A DNA stretch of 64,000 bases, taken from assembly GCA_005473895.2 (NCBI GenBank), contig SRJI02000021.1, forward strand, positions 106-64,105, written 5' to 3'. The stretch's first letter is position 1; each line of letters starts with the position of its first letter. Made by a program: the position numbers and the translations under genes. Positions 48,316-58,292 of this stretch are shown piece by piece. This stretch comes from Carideicomes alvinocaridis (lineage in GTDB: Bacteria; Pseudomonadota; Alphaproteobacteria; Rhodobacterales; Rhodobacteraceae). Under the pieces are notes generated by a model. That model saw only the letters and a list, made by a program, of their open reading frames with translations, searched no databases and had not been told where the DNA came from.

Positions 48316-49230
48316 TTAGAAGCCGAATTGCAGACCGAGGTCAGCCACGTTCATGCCGTTCGGCTGGGACACGAAACCGCCACGGATGGAGGTGCCGCCG
48401 CCCATGTCGTGGTTGACGCCGACGCCGTAGGCGGTGTCGGTGGCAGCCACGTCGTCGTCGTCGGTGACGAACAGCGTGATGGTGGTTGCAGCGCCAACCT
48501 GGAAGTCTGCGCCGACCAGGTATTTCAGGTCGCCGTCGTTGTCTGCAACACCCAGGGTCACGTCAGCAACGCCCAGCGAGCCGGCGACGATACCGGTCAG
48601 CTTGTCTTCGCTGTCGAGCGAGGACTCTTGGTAGCCGACGGACACGGTCCAGTCGTTGACGTCGAAGGACGCGGTGATTGCGCTACGCTCGGTGCCGCCG
48701 GTGGGGCGCATGTCCGAGTAGGACGCGATCACGTTGAAGTTGCCCATGCCGTAGGACACGCGCACGCCGTTGCGGCCAGCGCCGGTCGACGAGTAGGTGT
48801 CGAAGGCCCAGTAGCCGGTGGCGAAGCTGGTGCCGGAGTTGGCGATCACGTTGTGATAGCCCAGGCCGGACAGACCAACGGTGTGGTTGTACATGCCGGC
48901 TTGGCTGTCGATGGCGCCGGAGATGTTGCCGACTTGCACGTTCAGGCCGCCAGCGGTCACGCCGAACAGAGCGCCGTTGATCGAGCCGGTGTTGGCAACG
49001 GTGCCGGAGTCGTCGGCTTGGATACGGAAGCGCGCGTTGAAGGCCAGGCCGTTATCGGATTCGGCGGTGGCGTCGATGTTCAGACGCAGCCGGCTCTCGA
49101 TGGTGGTCTCCTGAGCAGCACCTTCCGTGTAGAGGATGCCGAAACGGCCGTAGCCGCCGAACGAAACGTCTGCTGCTGCGACGCCTGCGGTGGCGACCAG
49201 TGCAGTCGTTGCGAAGAGAACTTTTTTCAT
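48316..49230 (-). CDS. Outer-membrane porin
   Basis: 304 residues. A signal peptide (MKKVLFATTALVATAGVAAA) is followed by DVSFGGYGRFGILY, the usual first strand of rhodobacterial porins. Alternating amphipathic strands run through the protein, and it ends in LGLQFGF, with the terminal Phe needed for outer-membrane insertion. It forms a trimeric diffusion channel. The ATG at 49230 follows GAGGGAAAC; an upstream ATG nine codons earlier is less likely. Codon choice is more restricted than in its neighbours, as expected for a highly expressed gene, and a strong terminator follows. Confidence 0.93.
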   Translation of the reverse strand: MKKVLFATTALVATAGVAAADVSFGGYGRFGILYTEGAAQETTIESRLRLNIDATAESDNGLAFNARFRIQADDSGTVANTGSINGALFGVTAGGLNVQVGNISGAIDSQAGMYNHTVGLSGLGYHNVIANSGTSFATGYWAFDTYSSTGAGRNGVRVSYGMGNFNVIASYSDMRPTGGTERSAITASFDVNDWTVSVGYQESSLDSEDKLTGIVAGSLGVADVTLGVADNDGDLKYLVGADFQVGAATTITLFVTDDDDVAATDTAYGVGVNHDMGGGTSIRGGFVSQPNGMNVADLGLQFGF

Positions 49231-49575
49231 CTTGTTTCCCTCGGGTTTCTTGATCATGCGCCCCGGCCAGGTGAATCCAAACCGGGTGTGTGAGTTTCAT
49301 TCGCTCGTTTGGGGGCCTCATTGCAAGCATGGGGTCAGCGGCCCTCGGCAAAGGGGGGATTATTGGTGCAGCAATGCCACACTCGCACCGCGCGCCGGGC
49401 GGGCGCGGAGCTCGCCCCCGGCTGAACCGCCGGGGACGGGCCGAATTCGGGCTTCAACAGGGGCGCCCATGGCGACAGGAAGCGGCCGGGCCGGAATCGG
49501 TGCGGCGAAAAACCTTGCTCCTCTGTGATGCCTTGGATAGGACGGTAGCGATCGAGAAACCGGGGCAGGATCGCG
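49231..49575. other. Gene-free spacer between porin and DUF3576 genes
   Basis: About 345 bases between divergent genes. On the plus strand TTGCTC (49515-49520) and TAGGAC (49538-49543), 17 bases apart, could be the DUF3576 promoter. The region next to the porin is AT-richer, as expected for a strong promoter, but I cannot place it with confidence. No RNA gene or repeat is seen. Confidence 0.4.
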
Positions 49576-50070
49576 ATGCAGAAACCCAGGATTCCCACCC
49601 TTCTGGCAGCCTCCGCGCTGGCGCTTCTGGCCGCGTGCGGCGGCAACTACGCGCCGCGGACGGACGCGTCCGGCAACGCGCCGGGCGAATTGCCGGAATC
49701 GCACCCCGAATACATGGGCAAGAACCGCTCGACCATCTGGGACATCTTCAAGCCCAGCCGGGACGAGAACGTCGTCAGCGTGAACCGCTACATCTGGCAC
49801 GCCTCGCTCGACGTGCTGAGCTTCCTGCCGATCCAGTCGGTCGATCCCTTCACCGGGGTCATCGTCACCGGCTACGGCACCCCGCCGGGCGGCGGCCGGG
49901 CCTATCGCGCCACCGTGCTGATCGACGATCCGGCGCTGGAGGCACGGTCGCTCAAGCTGTCGCTCCAGGATCGCAACGGCCGGCCGGTCAGCACCGCGAC
50001 CCAGCGCGCGGTGGAGGATGCGATCCTCGCCCGCGCTCGTCAGCTTCGCGGCGGCGACGCCGAACTCTGA
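49576..50070 (+). CDS. DUF3576 outer-membrane lipoprotein
   Basis: 164 residues. The lipobox LLAAC gives a modified Cys near residue 21. The mature protein has the family-specific NRYIWHASLDVLSFLPIQSVDPFTG (split by function: a beta strand, then a helix) and VIVTGYGTPPGGGRAYRATV. DUF3576 lipoproteins are conserved in alphaproteobacteria and usually lie just upstream of leuS, as here apart from an inverted glycosyltransferase gene. The exact role is unknown; an envelope function is inferred from the neighbours leuS-lptE-holA. Confidence 0.88.
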   Translation: MQKPRIPTLLAASALALLAACGGNYAPRTDASGNAPGELPESHPEYMGKNRSTIWDIFKPSRDENVVSVNRYIWHASLDVLSFLPIQSVDPFTGVIVTGYGTPPGGGRAYRATVLIDDPALEARSLKLSLQDRNGRPVSTATQRAVEDAILARARQLRGGDAEL

Positions 50071-50111
50071 GCGCCGGCGGTTTTCCGGGGCCGGACCCCG
50101 GGACTGAATTC

Positions 50112-50148
50112 ACGAAGAGGGCTCCGCATCGCCGGGGCCCTTCTTCGT
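50112..50148. terminator. Bidirectional hairpin between DUF3576 and glycosyltransferase genes
   Basis: A 14-bp stem with one bulge and one G-T pair (50112-50125 with 50134-50148). The lower arm ends in CCCTTCTTCG, giving a partly U-rich 3' side on the plus strand. It lies between two convergent stops. Confidence 0.6.
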
Positions 50149-50187
50149 ATCAGGCCCCCGTTTCCTACCGAGCCGATGTCGCCCCGG

Positions 50188-51444
50188 TCAGTCCGGGCGG
50201 CGCACCGGCAGCGTCGCCAGCCTGTCCACCCAGTCGAGTTGCCGGGGCAGGCAGACGCTGTTCAGGTCGTAGTGCTCGCGCGCGAAGGCACGGGCCCGGC
50301 TGCCCAGCCGCTCGCGCAGCGCCGCATCGTCGAGCAGGGCGCAGAGCCTGTCCACCAGCGCCGCGCGGTCGAAGAAATCCACCATCAGCCCGGTCTCGCC
50401 CTCGGTCAGGACCTCCTTCACCGGCGCCGTTTCCGAAGCGACGATGGCGGCGCCGGCGCTCATCGCCTCCAGCAGCGACCAGCTCAGGACGAAGGGATAG
50501 GTGAGGTAGACATGCGCCCGGCTGACCTGCATCAGCGACAGGAATCGGCCATAGGGCACGCGGCCGAGGAAATGCACCCGCTGCCAGCTGGGCGTGGGGA
50601 TCCGGCCCCGCACCTCGTCGATGAAGATCTGCTTCCAGCTTTGCCCCTCGGGCGGCCGCGCGCCATAGCTCACCTCGTCGCCGCCCAGCAGGACCACGTG
50701 GGCGTCGGGCCGGTGCTTCAGGATCTCCGGGAGGGCGCGCATGAAGACGTGGTAGCCGCGATAGGGCTCGAGGTTGCGGTTGATGAAGGTGATGACCTCG
50801 TCCGCGCGGCTCACGGTCAGCCCCTCGCCCAGGTCGAGCGTCGCGTCGGGGTTCGGGCGCACCGCCCCCGTGTCGATCCCGTCATGGATCACATCGATCC
50901 GGTCGCGCATCGCCGCGGGAAAGGTATCGGCCTGGAATCGGGTCGGGCTGATCCCGGCATCCATGACCTGCTCGTGCATCATGTTGTTGAGGTTGCGCAG
51001 ACGGATCCGCAGCGCGTCCCGCCCCGGATCCTTGCCGGGAAATTCCGGGTCGAAGTTCAGATGCGGATAGGCCGCACTGTGATAGAGCTCGCAATAGAGA
51101 CCCAGCCGCGCCCCGGGCCACACGTCCTTGAGGAACATGGGCTCGCCCCAGCCGTGATGACCGAGGATCACGTCGGGCACGAACCCCTCCGCCGCGAGCT
51201 TGCCGGCCGCGGCGTGGCAGGCTTCGGCACGGATCACCTTGGTCTCGAAATCCGCGAGCCAGGGATGCACGTCCCGGGCCGTGCCGCGGCGGATCGGGTA
51301 GGGCACCACGCGGATCCCCTGCCAGGTCGTCGGCTCCTTCACCTTGGGCGTCAGCGCCACCACCCGGTCGCCCCGCGCCGCCAGGGCCGGGCCCAGGTGC
51401 TTGTACTGGCCGGGAAAGTTCTGGTGGATCAGCAGGATGTTCAT
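50188..51444 (-). CDS. Glycosyltransferase family 4 protein
   Basis: A 418-residue GT-B enzyme. The N-terminal domain (MNILLIHQNFPGQYKHLGPAL) holds the Gly-rich acceptor loop. The C-terminal domain has INRNLEPYRGYHVFMRALPEI, the GT4 signature, and FVLSWSLLEAMSAGAAIVAS with the nucleotide-sugar E-x7-E-type region. It transfers a sugar from an NDP-sugar to a lipid or polysaccharide acceptor; the substrate is unknown. It is inserted in opposite orientation between the DUF3576 and leuS genes, which are usually adjacent, a sign of a lineage-specific insertion. Confidence 0.9.
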   Translation of the reverse strand: MNILLIHQNFPGQYKHLGPALAARGDRVVALTPKVKEPTTWQGIRVVPYPIRRGTARDVHPWLADFETKVIRAEACHAAAGKLAAEGFVPDVILGHHGWGEPMFLKDVWPGARLGLYCELYHSAAYPHLNFDPEFPGKDPGRDALRIRLRNLNNMMHEQVMDAGISPTRFQADTFPAAMRDRIDVIHDGIDTGAVRPNPDATLDLGEGLTVSRADEVITFINRNLEPYRGYHVFMRALPEILKHRPDAHVVLLGGDEVSYGARPPEGQSWKQIFIDEVRGRIPTPSWQRVHFLGRVPYGRFLSLMQVSRAHVYLTYPFVLSWSLLEAMSAGAAIVASETAPVKEVLTEGETGLMVDFFDRAALVDRLCALLDDAALRERLGSRARAFAREHYDLNSVCLPRQLDWVDRLATLPVRRPD

Positions 51445-51617
51445 GACCGGCCCCGGCCTGGTTGCGCGCTCCGGCCTCTATGCCATGCAGGCCGGGCCCG
51501 GCCAATCCCCGCCGGCCGGCCGCGACCGGGCCGCGCCATGAAAGCCACTGGACCCTCGGCCCGCGAGGACGTATCACCCCGAGCGCCCGTGCAAGCATGA
51601 ACGAAGGAGCGACCGCC

Positions 51618-54188
51618 ATGTCGCGCTACGCGCCCGCAGAGATCGAAGCCCGCTGGCAAAAGGCCTGGGACAAGGCCGGAACCTTCACCGCCCGGCGCGA
51701 CGAGACGCGGCCGAAATACTACGTGCTCGAGATGTTTCCCTACCCTTCGGGGCGGATCCATATCGGCCACGTGCGCAACTACACGATGGGCGACGTGGTG
51801 GCGCGCTACAAGCGGTCGACGGGCCACAACGTGCTGCACCCGATGGGCTGGGACGCCTTCGGCATGCCGGCCGAGAACGCGGCGATGGCGATCGGCGGCC
51901 ACCCCAAGGACTGGACCTACGGCAACATCGACACGATGCGCGACCAGATGAAGCCGCTGGGCCTGTCGATCGACTGGTCGCGCGAATTCGCTACCTGCGA
52001 TCCGGAATATTACGGCCAGCAGCAGGCGCTGTTCCTCGACTTCCTCGAGAAGGGGCTCGTCTACCGCAAGAACGCCGTGGTCAACTGGGACCCGGTGGAC
52101 ATGACCGTGCTCGCCAACGAGCAGGTGGAGAACGGCCGCGGCTGGCGCTCCGGCGCCCCGGTGGAGCGGCGCGAGCTGACGCAATGGTTCTTCAAGATCT
52201 CCGACATGTCGGAGGAACTGCTGGACGCGCTGGACGGGCTCGACGACTGGCCCGCCAAGGTCAAGCTGATGCAGGCCAACTGGATCGGCCGGTCGCGCGG
52301 GCTGCAATTCGCCTTCTCCACCGTGGACGCGCCCGAGGAATTCGACCGGATCGAGGTCTATACCACCCGCCCCGACACGCTGATGGGGGCAAGCTTCGTC
52401 GGCATCTCCCCGGACCACCCGCTGGCCCGGCAGCTGGAGCGGCACGACGACAAGGTCGCCGACTTCAACGCCGAATGCCGCCGCATGGGCACCTCCGAGG
52501 AGGAGATGGAAAAGGCCGAGAAGCGGGGCTTCGACACCGGCATCCGCGTCCGCCATCCCTTCGACACCTCGTGGGAGCTGCCGGTCTACATCGCCAACTT
52601 CATCCTGATGGATTACGGCACCGGCGCGATCTTCGGCTGCCCGGCCCACGACCCCCGCGACCTGGAATTCGCGCGGAAATACGACCTGCCGGTGATCCCC
52701 ACCTTCGAGCCGCTGGCGCCGGAACAGGGCTGGCTCGCGCCGGACCAGGGCGGCGAGGCCTTCGTGCCCGCCAAGACCGACAAGGTCCGCTGGACCCGCC
52801 CCTTCGCCTGGGACGAGGAAGCCGACGGCCAGGCCGCGATCGAGGCCGCCATCCGCTTCTGCGAGGATAACGGCGTGGGCCATGGCGTGACCAAGTTCCG
52901 CCTGCGCGACTGGGGTCTCTCGCGGCAACGCTACTGGGGTTGCCCGATCCCGGTGGTGCATTGCGACAGCTGCGGCGTGGTGCCGGAGAAGAAGGAAAAC
53001 CTGCCGGTCCGCCTGCCCGACGACGTGAGCTTCGACAAGCCGGGCAACCCGCTCGACCGGCACCCGACCTGGCGCGACGTGCCCTGCCCCTCCTGCGGCG
53101 CCCCGGCGAAGCGCGAGACCGACACGATGGACACCTTCGTCGACAGCTCGTGGTACTTCGCCCGCTTCACCTCGCCCCGCGCCGAGGTGCCGGTCGAGGC
53201 GGCGGATGCCGAGTACTGGATGAATGTCGACCAGTATATCGGCGGCATCGAGCACGCGATCCTGCACCTGCTCTATTCCCGCTTCTTCGCCCGCGCGATG
53301 ATCGAGACCGGCAACCTGCCCGCCAAATGCGCCGAACCCTTCGACGCGCTCTTCACCCAGGGCATGGTGACCCACGCGATCTTCCAGACCAGGGACGAGA
53401 AGGGCCGCCCGGTCTACCACCTGCCCGAGGACGTGGAGCTTCGCGACGGTCGCGGCTTCCTCGCCGACGGCACGGAGGTGGAGATCGTGCCCTCCGCCAA
53501 GATGTCCAAGTCCAAGAAGAACGTGGTCGACCCGGTCAGCATCATCCAGCAATTCGGCGCCGATACCGCCCGCTGGTTCGTCCTGTCGGACAGCCCCCCG
53601 GAGCGTGACGTGGAATGGACCGCCGCCGGGGCCGAGGCCGCGCACAAGCACCTCTCCCGCGTCTGGCGCATCGCCGCCGAGGTGGCGGAGGCCACGACCG
53701 GCCCGCAACCCTCGGACGAGGCGCTGAAACGCGAGCTGCACAAGACCATCGACGAGGTCACCAAGGGGGTCGAGAGCTTCGGCTTCAACGCGGCCATTGC
53801 CCGGCTCTACGCCTTCACCAACACGCTGGCGAAATCCGATGCCGGCGCGGCGGCCCGCAAGGAGGCGGCGATCACCCTCGCGCAGCTCATGTCGCCCATG
53901 ACCCCCCACCTGGCCGAGGAAATCTGGCAGATGCTTGGCGGCGAGGGCCTGGTCACCGACTCCGACTGGCCCGTGGCCGACCCGGCCCTGCTGGTGGAGG
54001 ACGAGGTCGTCCTGCCGATCCAGGTCAACGGCAAGCGCCGGGCCGAGATCAGCGTGCCGCGCGACATGCCGAAGGAGGAGGTTGAAAAACTCGCCCTCGC
54101 GCATGAAGCTGTGGTCAGGACGCTGGAAGGGGCCCAGCCCAGGAAAGTCATCGTCGTCCCCGGCCGGATCGTGAATGTCGTCGCCTGA
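51618..54188 (+). CDS. leuS: Leucine--tRNA ligase
   Basis: 856 residues, normal for bacterial LeuRS. HIGH appears as [14 protein letters not shown] near residue 42, the CP1 editing domain is at about 220-415 ([16 protein letters not shown]), a zinc-type Cys cluster is at CDSCGVV/CPSCGAP, and KMSKSKKN is near residue 627. It charges tRNA-Leu and edits mischarged products. The ATG at 51618 has AAGGAG about 8 bases upstream; an ATG at 51597 does not. lptE starts inside its last 14 bases. Confidence 0.97.
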   Translation: MSRYAPAEIEARWQKAWDKAGTFTARRDETRPKYYVLEMFPYPSGRIHIGHVRNYTMGDVVARYKRSTGHNVLHPMGWDAFGMPAENAAMAIGGHPKDWTYGNIDTMRDQMKPLGLSIDWSREFATCDPEYYGQQQALFLDFLEKGLVYRKNAVVNWDPVDMTVLANEQVENGRGWRSGAPVERRELTQWFFKISDMSEELLDALDGLDDWPAKVKLMQANWIGRSRGLQFAFSTVDAPEEFDRIEVYTTRPDTLMGASFVGISPDHPLARQLERHDDKVADFNAECRRMGTSEEEMEKAEKRGFDTGIRVRHPFDTSWELPVYIANFILMDYGTGAIFGCPAHDPRDLEFARKYDLPVIPTFEPLAPEQGWLAPDQGGEAFVPAKTDKVRWTRPFAWDEEADGQAAIEAAIRFCEDNGVGHGVTKFRLRDWGLSRQRYWGCPIPVVHCDSCGVVPEKKENLPVRLPDDVSFDKPGNPLDRHPTWRDVPCPSCGAPAKRETDTMDTFVDSSWYFARFTSPRAEVPVEAADAEYWMNVDQYIGGIEHAILHLLYSRFFARAMIETGNLPAKCAEPFDALFTQGMVTHAIFQTRDEKGRPVYHLPEDVELRDGRGFLADGTEVEIVPSAKMSKSKKNVVDPVSIIQQFGADTARWFVLSDSPPERDVEWTAAGAEAAHKHLSRVWRIAAEVAEATTGPQPSDEALKRELHKTIDEVTKGVESFGFNAAIARLYAFTNTLAKSDAGAAARKEAAITLAQLMSPMTPHLAEEIWQMLGGEGLVTDSDWPVADPALLVEDEVVLPIQVNGKRRAEISVPRDMPKEEVEKLALAHEAVVRTLEGAQPRKVIVVPGRIVNVVA

Positions 54189-54669
54189 TCGCCGTGCCTT
54201 CCTGACATTGCTCGCCGCCGGCGGGCTCTCGGCCTGCGGCTTCACCCCGGCCTACGGGCCGTCGGGCGGGGCCGGCCGGCTGCAGGGCCAGGTGGCCGTG
54301 GACGCGCCGGACGACCGCGCCGGCTACCTCCTCGTGCGGCGGTTGGAGGAACGGCTGGGCCGCGCCGCCGGCGCCCGCTACGAGTTGGGCGCGCAGGTGG
54401 TGATCGACGAGGAAGGGCTGGGCATCTCCGCCGACCAGCGCACCACCCGCTACCACCTGGTGGGCGAGGCGCGCTATGCCCTGCGCGACGCCGCCACCGG
54501 GCTGGTGCTGCAATCGGGCCAGGTGGAAAGCTTCACCGGCTATTCCGCCACCGGCTCGACCGTGGCGACCCTGGCCGCCGAACGCGACGCGCTGGAGCGG
54601 CTGATGACCATCCTCGCCGACCGCATCACCGACCGGCTGATCGCCGGGGCCGCCGACCTGCCGGCATGA
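54175..54669 (+). CDS. lptE: LPS assembly lipoprotein LptE
   Basis: 164 residues. The N-terminus [16 protein letters not shown] gives a lipobox with Cys near residue 21, followed by GFTPAYG, the LptE landmark. The mature part has the alternating helix/strand pattern of LptE ([10 protein letters not shown] ... [19 protein letters not shown]). It plugs the LptD barrel in the outer membrane and helps deliver LPS. It overlaps leuS by 14 bases and precedes holA, the usual alphaproteobacterial order. Confidence 0.9.
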   Translation: MSSPDRRAFLTLLAAGGLSACGFTPAYGPSGGAGRLQGQVAVDAPDDRAGYLLVRRLEERLGRAAGARYELGAQVVIDEEGLGISADQRTTRYHLVGEARYALRDAATGLVLQSGQVESFTGYSATGSTVATLAAERDALERLMTILADRITDRLIAGAADLPA

Positions 54670-54766
54670 GCCCCGGCGCGCACCGCCCCCTCCCGACGCA
54701 CCCCGTGGCGTCCGCGGCACCCGGCCTCCCCCGCCGCGCCCACCGGGCCTGGCAGGAGACGGCGCC

Positions 54767-55792
54767 ATGAAGCTGACCGGCCGCGACGCCCCGCGCTACT
54801 TCGCGAAACCCGAGCCGCAGCGCACCGGCCTGCTGATCTACGGCGCCGATGCCATGCGCGTGGCGCTGCGCCGGCAGGAGGTCATCGCCGCCCTGATCGG
54901 CCCGAAGGGAGAGGAGGAGATGCGCCTCACCCGGATCCCCGCCGCCGACCTGCGCAAGGATGCCGCGCTGCTCGACGACGCGCTCAAGGCGCAAAGCTTC
55001 TTTCCCGGCCCCCGCGTGGCCTTCCTCGAGGACGCGACCGACGGGCTGGCCAAGACCGTCGAGGCGGCGCTGCGGGACTGGCGCGAGGGCGACGCCCAGC
55101 TGATCGTCACCGCCGGATCGCTCAACGCCCGCTCGGCCCTGCGCAAGCTCTTCGAGGGACATCCGAATGCCTATGCGGTCGGGCTCTACGACGATCCCCC
55201 CGGCCGCGAGGAGATCGAGGCGGAGCTGGCGAAGAACGGCCTCCGCGGCCTCGACCGCGACGCGATGGAGCAGGTGACGGCGCTGGCGCGGCAGCTCGGG
55301 CCGGGGGATTTCCGCCAGACGCTGCAGAAGCTCGGCCTCTACAAGCTGGGCGATGACGGCCCGGTCACCACCGACGACATCGCCGCCGTCGCCCCCACCT
55401 CCACCGAGGCAGAGCTCGACGACCTGCTCAACATCGTGGCCGAGGCGCGCGCGGCCGAGATCGGCCCGGTGATGGTCAAGCTGCGGGCCCAGGGGGTGCA
55501 GGCGGTGGGTCTCTGCATCGGCGCGACCCGGCATTTCCGTGCCCTCTATGCCGCCGCCGCGGATCCGGGCGGGCCCTCCCAGGGCATCGCCCGCCTCCGC
55601 CCCCCGGTCTTCGGCCCGCGCCGCGACCGGATGACCCGCCAGGCCTCGGGCTGGGGCGCGGCCAAACTGGAACAGGCGCTCACGATCCTGACCGAGACCG
55701 ACCTCACCCTGCGCTCCGCCAACCAGCACGCCCCGGCGATGGAGCTGGTGGAACGCGCGATGATCCGCCTCGCCATGCTCGCCCGCCGCTGA
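54767..55792 (+). CDS. holA: DNA polymerase III delta subunit
   Basis: 341 residues, a clamp-loader subunit that opens the beta clamp. The degenerate AAA+ N-terminal domain (LLIYGADAMRVALRRQEVI ... FFPGPRVAFLEDATDG) lacks Walker A, as expected for delta. It is followed by the lid (GDFRQTLQKLGLY) and a C-terminal collar with LNIVAEARAAEIGPVM and HAPAMELVERAMIRLA. It is the third gene of the leuS-lptE-holA set; a repeat element follows its stop. Confidence 0.93.
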   Translation: MKLTGRDAPRYFAKPEPQRTGLLIYGADAMRVALRRQEVIAALIGPKGEEEMRLTRIPAADLRKDAALLDDALKAQSFFPGPRVAFLEDATDGLAKTVEAALRDWREGDAQLIVTAGSLNARSALRKLFEGHPNAYAVGLYDDPPGREEIEAELAKNGLRGLDRDAMEQVTALARQLGPGDFRQTLQKLGLYKLGDDGPVTTDDIAAVAPTSTEAELDDLLNIVAEARAAEIGPVMVKLRAQGVQAVGLCIGATRHFRALYAAAADPGGPSQGIARLRPPVFGPRRDRMTRQASGWGAAKLEQALTILTETDLTLRSANQHAPAMELVERAMIRLAMLARR

Positions 55793-56207
55793 CCCCCGGC
55801 GCGCCGCACCGGACAGTCTCCCGCGCCGCCTCCTGCCCCGCCCCCGCTTCTTCTGACCATAAATATCCCGGGGGTGAGGAGCGCCAGCGACGAGGGGGCA
55901 GCGCCCCCTGCCACCTTTCGAACCCTCGCAACGTCGGGTCGACAGGTTGGGCGTCGAGACATTGGGACCGCTGGAGCATGGGGGCACTGCATTACCGGCA
56001 AACCTGGGCCCCCTCCAACCATTCGCACCCTCGCACCGTCAGGTCGGGGGCACTGCACTCGCCGGCAAAGCTGGCCCCGCCCCCTCACGAACCGTGACAA
56101 AGCCTCTCCCGCCCGGCACGTCCGGCCTCCCCGAAAACCCGCTGGACCTCGCGCCGCCGGTCCCCCATGCTCCGCCGCAACCGCGCGACGGAAAAGGGAG
56201 ACGCCGC
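55793..56207. other. Gene-free spacer with repeats between holA and GST genes
   Basis: About 415 bases. It holds copy B of the dispersed repeat (55840-55912) and then a direct duplication: gggggcactgca starts at 55980 and again at 56046, each followed by ccggcaaa and a GC-rich arm able to pair back with the ggggg. The segment between shares ccctcgca(a/c)cgtc(g/a)ggtcg with 55923-55941. No gene is supported. Confidence 0.6.
55840..55912 (+). repeat. Dispersed 3'-end repeat, copy B (complete)
   Basis: Contains gcccccgcttcttctgacc, ataaatatcccgggggtgag and the hairpin GGGGG-CAGCG-CCCCC (55894-55908). It lies 48 bases after the holA stop, in holA orientation, and is almost identical to copy C at 56806. 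Confidence 0.8.
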
Positions 56208-56792
56208 ATGTACGAGGTTCTCGGAGAGATCAATTCCCGCACCTTCCGGGTGCTGTGGATGCTGGAAGAGCTGGGCGAAAGCTACGAGTGGAAGAAGGAG
56301 CATGCGCATTCCGACCTGATCCGGCGGCACAACCCGTCGGGCAAGCTGCCGGTGCTGCTGGTGGACGGCACGGCGCTGACGGATTCGACCGCGATCATCA
56401 CCTATCTCGCCGACAAGCACGGCCGCTTCACCATGCCCGCCGGCACATTGGAGCGCGCGCGCCAGGACGGCCTCACCCATCTCGTGCTGGACGAGATCGA
56501 CGCCGTGCTCTGGGTCGCCGCGCGCCACACCTTCGTGCTGCCCGAGGAACGCCGCCTGCCCGAGATCAAGGACAGCCTGCGCTGGGAATTCACCCGCAAC
56601 CTCGACCGGCTGATGGAGCGGCTGGAAGGCCCCTACCTGATGGGTGCCGAGATGACCGTGCCCGACATCATCCTCGCCCATTGCGGCGCCTGGGCGAAAG
56701 CGGCCAAGTTCCCGGCCGAGAACGAGCGCTTCCGCGACTACCTGCGCAACCTCCGCAGCCGCGACGCCTTCCGCAGGCTCACCGCCGGCTGA
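56208..56792 (+). CDS. Glutathione S-transferase family protein
   Basis: 194 residues. The N-terminal thioredoxin-like domain (YEVLGEINSRTFRVLWMLEEL) has the glutathione-binding cis-Pro in SGKLPVLLVDG and the Glu/Asp-Ser pair as LTDSTAI. The C-terminal helical domain has MTVPDIILAHCG, the N-capping box with conserved Asp. It is probably a cytosolic transferase or peroxidase acting on electrophiles. AAGGGAG precedes the ATG at 56208. It is flanked on both sides by copies of the dispersed repeat. Confidence 0.9.
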   Translation: MYEVLGEINSRTFRVLWMLEELGESYEWKKEHAHSDLIRRHNPSGKLPVLLVDGTALTDSTAIITYLADKHGRFTMPAGTLERARQDGLTHLVLDEIDAVLWVAARHTFVLPEERRLPEIKDSLRWEFTRNLDRLMERLEGPYLMGAEMTVPDIILAHCGAWAKAAKFPAENERFRDYLRNLRSRDAFRRLTAG

Positions 56793-56805
56793 TCCGCAGG
56801 GGCCC

Positions 56806-56886
56806 GCGCCCCCGCTTCTTCTGACCATAAATATCCCGGGGGTGAGGAGCGAAGCGACGAGGGGGCAGCGCCCCCTTTCCGCCCTT
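56806..56886 (+). repeat. Dispersed 3'-end repeat, copy C (complete)
   Basis: Starts 14 bases after the GST stop, in GST orientation. It has the gcgcccccgcttcttctg block, ataaatatcccgggggtgag, gaagcgacga, and the hairpin GGGGG-CAGCG-CCCCC (56861-56875) followed by TTT. In this copy it could act as a weak terminator. Confidence 0.8.
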
Positions 56887-56987
56887 CGGAGAATCGCGAC
56901 GGCCGGATGGAGGATCGCCCTCCCCGACCGGACCCGGCGCCCCGGGGCCAGCCGCCGCCCGGACATGTCGCGTCCGAAGCGCGGCCG

Positions 56988-58202
56988 TCAGCCGCTCCCG
57001 CCCGCGCCATCCAGGTAGCGCGCCGCCGCCCGGCCCGCCCGGCGCCCGGTGGCGAGACAGGCGGTCAGCAGGTAGCCGCCGGTCGGGGCCTCCCAGTCCA
57101 GCATCTCGCCGGCGCAGAAGACACCCGACAGGTCGCGCAGCATGAGGCCCTCGTCCAGCGCGGCAAAGGCGACGCCCCCGGCGGTGGAGATCGCCTCGTC
57201 CAGCGGGCGCAGCCCGGCATGGCGGACGGGCAGCCGCTTGACCAGCGCCGCCAGCGCCGGGGTCTCGCGCGGCAGCGGGCCGCCGAATTCCATCAGCAGG
57301 GCCAGCTTCGCCGGGTCCAGCCGCAGCGCCTTGCGCAGGTGGTTCCCGAGGCTCGCCTTGCCGCGCGGCCGGGCCAGCCGGCGCGCCACCTCCTCCGTCG
57401 CGAGGTCCGGCAGCAGGTCGAGCGTCAGCACCGCCCCTTCCCGCACCGCGCGGGAGATCGCGTAGATGCCGCCGCCCTCCAGCCCCCGGCGCGAGATCAC
57501 TGCCTCGCCCCGGGTCACCGCGTCCCCGGCCCGGAAGGCGAGGTTCTTGAGCGGTGCGCCCATCACCTTGTCCATGTGTCCCGACCAGTCGACCGCAAGC
57601 CCCGCATTGGCCGGCGCGAAGGGGGAAAGCGCGACGCCCCGCGCGGCCAGCCACGGTGCCCAGGCCCCGTCCGAGCCCAGCCGCGACCAGGAAGCGCCGC
57701 CAAGCGCCAGCACGGTCGCCTCCCGCGCCACATGCCGCTCGCCCTCCGGCGTGTCGAACAGCCAGCACGCCCCGTCGCTGCCGGTACAGCGCCAGCGCGT
57801 CCGCATCTCCACCCCCTGCGCCGCCAGCCGCGCCAGCCAGGCGCGCAGCAGCGGCGAGGCCTTCATCGCTTCGGGAAAGACGCGCCCGGTGGAGCCGGTA
57901 AAGACCGGCTGGCCAAGATCCCGGGCCCATTGCGCCACCTCGGCCGGGCCGAAATCCTGCAGCATCGGGGCCAGCACGGGGGCTGCCTCGGCATAGGCCG
58001 CCAGGAACGCCTGCGCAGGTTCCTGCATGGTCAGGTTCAGCCCGGATTTGCCCGCCATCAGCAGCTTGCGTCCGATCGAGGGCTTCGCCTCGGCCAGGAG
58101 AACCGGGTGGCCGGCCGCCGACAACTCCTGCGCCGCCATAAGCCCCGCCGGGCCGCCGCCGATCACCAATGCTCCGCTGTGCCGCTTCGTGCCTTCGGAC
58201 AT
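56988..58202 (-). CDS. TIGR03862/HI0933-like flavoprotein
   Basis: A 404-residue NAD(P)/FAD-dependent oxidoreductase. The N-terminal FAD motif is VIGGGPAGLMAA with the downstream Glu (LLAEAKPSIGRKLLMAGKSG, the HI0933-type extension). It continues with STGRVFPEAMKASPLL and the C-terminal second FAD region AGEMLDWEAPTGGYLL. YhiN/HI0933 proteins are widespread; the reaction is unknown, although relatives have been linked to RNA or cofactor metabolism. It is monocistronic and convergent with GST. Confidence 0.9.
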   Translation of the reverse strand: MSEGTKRHSGALVIGGGPAGLMAAQELSAAGHPVLLAEAKPSIGRKLLMAGKSGLNLTMQEPAQAFLAAYAEAAPVLAPMLQDFGPAEVAQWARDLGQPVFTGSTGRVFPEAMKASPLLRAWLARLAAQGVEMRTRWRCTGSDGACWLFDTPEGERHVAREATVLALGGASWSRLGSDGAWAPWLAARGVALSPFAPANAGLAVDWSGHMDKVMGAPLKNLAFRAGDAVTRGEAVISRRGLEGGGIYAISRAVREGAVLTLDLLPDLATEEVARRLARPRGKASLGNHLRKALRLDPAKLALLMEFGGPLPRETPALAALVKRLPVRHAGLRPLDEAISTAGGVAFAALDEGLMLRDLSGVFCAGEMLDWEAPTGGYLLTACLATGRRAGRAAARYLDGAGGSG

Positions 58203-58292
58203 GCCTGCCTCCGCCGTCTGCCGGCGGTGTCATATACCGCCCGCGCGGTCGGCGACAGGGTTACCGCCGGCCCGGCGCCTCGGCCGGAGCGG

